Shown here: in pieces, positions 59,717 to 64,000 of the stretch | How positions within the stretch are numbered: position 1 is the stretch's first letter | How the letters are laid out: every line of letters begins with the position of its first letter | Origin: Salvia splendens | Taxonomy: Eukaryota > Streptophyta > Magnoliopsida > Lamiales > Lamiaceae | Direction of reading: 5' to 3' | DNA length: 64,000 nucleotides | Assembly (NCBI RefSeq): GCF_004379255.2 | Contig: NC_056049.1 | Span: forward strand, 15,732,063 to 15,796,062 | Made by a program: the position numbers and the translations under genes | The notes under the pieces: generated by a model | Told to the model about the DNA's origin: nothing | The model's database searches: none | What the model saw: only the letters and a program-made list of their open reading frames with translations

Positions 59717-60090
59717 GACGCCTGTCACCTCACTGCCTCACGCGCCCTCCCAGTCGCAGCCTATGCGTGCAAAGCTATACCCAAGGACAACCAATTCAAA
59801 TTTCATTCCCATTCAATTACTTCCGTAATTCAAATTTCCCCCTCAATTTGCTAAGTATGTAAACAAAATAAAGGGATACTTAAATATATTTTCAGAGTTG
59901 CACCAAATTGGAAACTGTATTGGTCATTACGCACTATGAATATAATTTAAGTTGCAAAGAATATTTTTTTGAATTTTCATATTTGGTTACGCTTGACATT
60001 AAATTTTAGGCTACTGAATATTTATAGTATTTTCATATTTTTATCCTGAAACTTACTGGGTGGGATTTCAAATTCCTATCCTACTGACCA
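59717..60090 (-). other. E6 spacer between pol and env-position ORF, right copy
   Basis: It matches 52943-53448 and 17455-17875: TGTCACCTCACTGCCTCACG to CATTAGGCGACATCAAGG. It contains no gene. Confidence 0.75.
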
Positions 60091-61127
60091 TTAGGCGACA
60101 TCAAGGTGTGCGTGTAGTGGAATTTCTTCCACTACACATACCTCCGCGTTGTCCCTAAACACCTTCAGCCTATGTCCATTTACTATTAAAGGTTCAAAGT
60201 TAGGGGTACTCCCTGAAATTTTCACTGCTCCATTAGAACGAAGGGCAGTTTTGATGTATGGTCCCGTCCATTTTGATTTGAGCTTCCTAGACATTTGCTT
60301 CAATCGCGATTGAAAGAGTAGTACTTTCTGGCCAACTTGGAGATCTTTGGTCCTTAGATTTTTGTCGTGCCATAATTTTGTTGTTTCAAACGACTCCAAC
60401 CTGAGTTCCTCCACCTCCTGTAGCTGCAACTTCCTTTCCTCCTCACAGGCTCTAGCATCCATGTTAACTTGTTGCACTGCCCAGTACACTCGGTGTTCAA
60501 TCCCTACTGGCAAATGACACTTCTTCCCGAAAATGATGCGGTAGGGGGACATTCCTATCAGTGTGTTGTAGGCTGTCATGTATGCCCACAGAGCATTTTC
60601 CAACCTTGCACTCCAGTTCTTCCTAGAAGGGTTGACTCTTTTTTCTAGGATGCTCTTTATCTCTCGGGTAGGGATTTCAGCATGACCGTTGCTTTGCGGG
60701 TGGTAGGGGCTAGACAGTCTGCACTGAACCCCATACCTCTTCATTAATGCTTCGATGGTGCGATTACAAAAGTGAGTTCCTTGATCAGATATGATCGCTC
60801 TTGGTACTCCGAATCGGCGGAATATATTATTCCTAAAAAACATGGCAACCTATAATGCTTCACATGTGTTTGTTGCCTTGGCCTCGATCCACTTAGAAAC
60901 TAATCAACGGCTACCGGAATACACGAGTTCTCGTAGTATGAGGGAAAAGGACCCATGAATTCTATACCGCAGATGTCGAACACCTCGTAAACAATGACTG
61001 AAACTTTGGCCTTTCATTTCATGCAAAGATCCCACCGGTCAGTAGACAACGGTTGCAGTTTTTGCAGAACTCATATGCGTCTCTATTAAGAATCGGCCAA
61101 TAGAAACCACTGTCATGGACCTTCCTT
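60091..61127 (-). pseudogene. E6 integrase, core and C-terminus
   Basis: 60843-60091 is an open frame of 250 codons with [20 protein letters not shown] (second catalytic Asp kept), [18 protein letters not shown] (Glu kept), [20 protein letters not shown] and the full C-terminus SKWTGPYIKTALRSNGAV ... GHRLKVFRDN, ending LDVA and stop at 60091. It is the best-preserved Athila integrase C-terminus here and shows what E1 has lost. About 9 residues are missing between ESF and TTKLWHD. 60844-61127 holds the core start and zinc region in broken frames ([12 protein letters not shown] text near 60940, CxxC near 61050). Confidence 0.87.
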
Positions 61128-61547
61128 TCAGTCTTCTTGGGCCCGAAATGCCCTCCACATGCCAAGGGAGTGGAAATGCATCAAAACTTCCCTTTGCTCC
61201 CAGTCAGGTGCCCGGATGATTGGCGCGGATATCAGCTTTTCCTTGAGGAGGTTAAAAGCAGCCTCGCAATGTTCATCAAAGACAAACACGACTTCATTCT
61301 GGAGGAGTCTGGTAAGAGATTGGGCGATTTTGGCAAAATCCTTAATGAACCTTCGATAAAACCCTGCATGCCCCAGAAAACTTCTTAACTCCTTCTGGTT
61401 AGTAAGGAACGGCAGCTTGGATATGACTTCGACCTTGGCTTGATCCACTTGGATTCCCCTTTCTGATACCACATGCCCTAACACGATACCTTTCGTAACC
61501 ATAAAATGACATTTTTCAAAATTAGGACCAGGTTCCTTGCTTGGCAT
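61128..61547 (-). pseudogene. E6 RT tail fused to integrase zinc region by deletion
   Basis: The frame reads EKCHFMVTKGIVLGHVVSER, FLGHAGFYRRFIKDFAKIAQ and [20 protein letters not shown], then PDWEQREVLMHFHSLGMW. The first part is RT tail; the last is the integrase region that in E1 lies about 700 bases further on. RNase H and the integrase connector are gone. The junction is the shared TCCCAGTCAGG (61198-61208). Confidence 0.9.
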
Positions 61548-62137
61548 CTCTCCAGAACCACGTCTAGGTGGCGTAGACAGGAGTCACAAGAGTCTCCGTA
61601 GACTGTGAAGTCATCCATGAAGCTTTCTATAAATCTTCGATCAAATTGGAAAAAATGCTCATCATGCAGAGTTGGAACGCTCCTAGAGCATTACACAGAC
61701 TGAAGGGCATCCGCCTATGTGCATAGGTTCCAAACGGGCATGTAAACGTGGTCTTATCCTGGTCTTCAGGATCCACGTAGATCTGGAAGTAGCCACTGCA
61801 TCCGTCCAGAAAATAGAAATATTGCCTCCCAGTCAACTGCTCCAACATCTGGTCGATGAACGGTAGGGGGAAGTGGTCCTTCCTGGTGGTAGCGTTCAGC
61901 TTGCGATAGTCTACACACATCCGCCAACCAGTAACTAAGCGGGTGGGTACCAGCTTGTTCTTGTCATTCTTCACCACTTGGATCTTCAACTTCTTAGGAA
62001 CCATATGGATTGGACTGACCCACTCGCTATCAGGCACTGAGTTGACAATCCCTAATGACAACAACTTCAGAACTTCCTTCAAAACCTCTTCCCGCATATT
62101 CGGATTCAACTTCCGTTGTGGCTTCCGGGTTGCTTTA
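61548..62137 (-). pseudogene. E6 reverse transcriptase, 5'-truncated
   Basis: 62109-61627 encodes KLLSLGIVNSVPDSEWVSPI, MCVDYRKLNATTRKDHFPLP, GYFQIYVDPEDQDKTTFTCP and GTYAHRRMPFSLCNALGAF. It keeps the Gln lost to a stop in E1. The active-site region near 61600-61630 is frameshifted. The upstream part is cut at 62137 by the Tekay LTR F2. Confidence 0.87.
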
Positions 62138-63310
62138 TGTCACGGTCGCCCTTACTAAGGAAAAGCAAGGACAGGGAAATCGCGACCAAGGGGAGGGACT
62201 AAGAGCGGGGAAGAAATGGGGGACACCATAAAAGTTGACACTTAATGCAAAAATCTAATTAAATCCCAAAATAACATTTATTTTAGTCCGCAAAAATATT
62301 TTAGTTTACCGAAATAAGCAGCGGATTAAAGTCTCAAAGTATTTGACATAATAAAAACCGTAGGAAGTAAAGTAAACTCTTGTGACATCAGTTTCAAAAA
62401 CAGCAGCGGAAATAAGTTATCAAAGAGAGTCATAGGATGACGCCCATGTATGAAGACACGACGCATCCAAAGTTCCTAAGCTCACTCAACATCCATCGCA
62501 ACATCCCGCTCAACCTGCACATAGAGAAAACATATGCAGGGCTGAGTACTTGTAGTAGTCAATGGACTCATGCCGAAAATATTTTATAACAATTATGTCA
62601 TCCATACCAGTGAACTCGGGTTTTACATGTAGTTAAGAAAATATCACGAGTATCACAAAAACAGTTTCATAGTCTGGCCAGACAATCAATCTCCCCACTT
62701 TCTCAACAATCCAACAATCACATCATCATTCCACAGTGCGGCGAAAGTGTGGCCACACTATTCGCCCACGAGACCGGCCAACTAGCAAGGACGGCTCCCG
62801 ATCCTACCAGTGTACACAGCCTAATAGGGTTTGCGGCCATACTCAGACCCGAATTCATTTCACACATAGCCATATAGCCTAGCGGAGTAAACTCAGACGA
62901 ACTAGGCATCAGGCACACAATCTCAATCAAAACAATCCATGGCATGACATAACACTTTAAACCACCCTTATAGCTCCACAATCACACAATACACAACTCA
63001 AAAGCAACCCTTGTTCCTTGTGCTCACGTACGCACAACAACCCTTGTCAACACCACAACACAATCAGTCTTCCATCAATACAATTTATCATGCATGTCCT
63101 ATCGTTCCTTTCATCGTTTGCTTAAATTACCCATCTCAAATGTTCACCAACATAAGGAAACACACCATAGTATACCTCAACGTATAACACATAACCACGC
63201 CATAAAATACGTTCCTTAATCACACATGCATCATGTAATTCATTCAAACTTGACAACAAGTTTAACATGACAGAAATCTGGCAGTACTGCGCAGTCGTTT
63301 TGTAAAAATC
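62138..63310 (-). mobile_element. F2: truncated Tekay-like LTR
   Basis: It starts TGTCACGGTCGCCCTTACTAAGG in E6 RT. Order and sequence follow F1 (33766 on) more closely than E4. It stops at about 63310 after GCAGTCGTTTTGTAAAAATC, roughly one third of the LTR. It then joins protease sequence of opposite orientation. Confidence 0.82.
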
Positions 63311-64000
63311 ATATTCATGATCTATCTTATGTTCTTTCAAGCTCCGTGGAGATGATCATAACTAATTGTTGCAAGTTAGTGAGACCCGAAAGAGTCGAGC
63401 TAGAGTCGTTGTTTTCTTGATTAATTCTGCAACCTTTCTGCTTAAGACACTTTCAGCAGTGTAGCTACAATTTTGAAATCAATTCATATCAAAGTAAGAC
63501 TGCTTGATCAATTTTCGAGTTCTTAATGCTACACTTGGAGGAATGGGTGAGGTTGAGCTTTTCAAATACACTTTATGCGGACGTGTTTGTAGACAGGTTG
63601 ATTTGGGTTTGAGGTTGTCTTCACCTGGTGGAAGTTTAATTGATATTGTGCGAACTTGCTCGAACATAGAGTTTGTGTTAGGAGAATTAGGAGTAGTGGC
63701 CTAACTTTTGTACGTATGCCTTTGGAGAACGTAGTCATAATTTTGGGAATGGATTGGCTTACCGAGAACCACGCAACGAGTCACTGTAAAGAGAGACAGA
63801 TTTCTTTTCAAGCCCCGGGCAAAGAGCCGACTATATTATATGGGATCTCCATGAACCGACGAGCATCCATAATCTCCGCTTTGCAAGCAACCACGATGAT
63901 AAGAAAAGGGCGTCCGACGTATCTTGTGCACTTGAACGGAGAGGAAAAGAAGGATTTGAAAGTGGGAGACGTGGCAGTAGTACGAGATTTTCCCGATGTG
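63311..64000 (+). pseudogene. G: Tekay-like protease region, + strand, runs off the window
   Basis: 63504-63704 ends in LRLSSPGGSLIDIVRTCSNI and FVLGELGVVA, the middle of a chromovirus protease. A TAA at 63702-63704 and a one-base loss near 63715 shift the frame. From ATG 63716 the frame is open for 95 codons to the window end: VIILGMDWLTENHATSHCKE, PTILYGISMNRRASIIS, MIRKGRPTYLVHLNGEEKK, VVRDFPDV. L-G-M-D-W-L is the usual protease C-terminal signature. It is the inverse-oriented homologue of 45005-45540. Reverse transcriptase should follow beyond the window. Confidence 0.85.

Noticed and set aside
1..64000. DNA transposons with terminal inverted repeats, Helitrons, LINEs or SINEs
   Set aside because: No transposase, helicase or LINE RT motif and no poly(A)-tailed element was recognised. 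Every boundary examined is explained by LTR elements.

Overview
The window is a block of plant nuclear repeat DNA made almost wholly of LTR retrotransposons nested in, or broken against, one another. No host gene, rRNA, tRNA gene, CRISPR array or bacterial-type feature was recognised. The organism should be a flowering plant: the window mixes Ty1/copia elements, Athila-like Ty3/gypsy elements with an extra envelope-position ORF and a tRNA-Asp primer site, and Tekay/Del-type chromoviruses with initiator-Met primer sites and LTRs of the form TGTAACA...CGTGACA. A eudicot is my guess; the species cannot be named. Letters used below: C0, A, B, D = copia elements; E1, E2, E6 = Athila-like; E3, E4 and fragments F1, F2, G = Tekay-like.

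Layout. 1-1868: leader and gag start of a + strand copia (C0). 1869-3034: an inverted copia LTR. 3035-7493: copia A (+), reduced to LTR ends, leader and a broken pol. 7494-38436: the old Athila-like element E2 (minus strand), split by three insertions. These are the Tekay-like non-autonomous element E3 (11350-17185, 5-bp target duplication GTTGG), the complete Athila-like element E1 (19181-33115, duplication GTAAG) and a truncated Tekay LTR, F1 (33766-36431). 38437-62137: pieces of another Athila-like copy (E6), broken up by chromovirus E4 (38962-51345, duplication GAAAA), two copies of a copia LTR (D, 51405-52942 and 58521-59716) and copia B (53449-about 57904, minus). 62138-63310: truncated Tekay LTR F2. 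63311-64000: Tekay protease region G on the + strand, running off the window.

How the parts relate. All coding regions are damaged by nonsense codons, frameshifts or deletions. The longest intact reading frame, 583 codons in E4, carries RNase H tail, integrase and chromodomain but has Asn in place of the second catalytic Asp. E1, E3 and E4 keep both LTRs and perfect target duplications; by eye their LTR pairs differ by only a few per cent, so they are the younger layer, while E2 and E6 are older. E3 has no coding capacity but shares its leader and primer-site region with E4, so an E4-like relative is the likely helper.

I found no convincing new biological system. The signals most worth checking are a palindromic ACTGNNCAGT motif repeated through the Athila-like DNA, three hairpins resembling polypurine tracts before the 3' LTR of E1, a GC-rich CGAGA array in a copia leader, and the record of duplications, inversions and microhomology deletions. 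All homology statements rest on reading by eye; no search was run.
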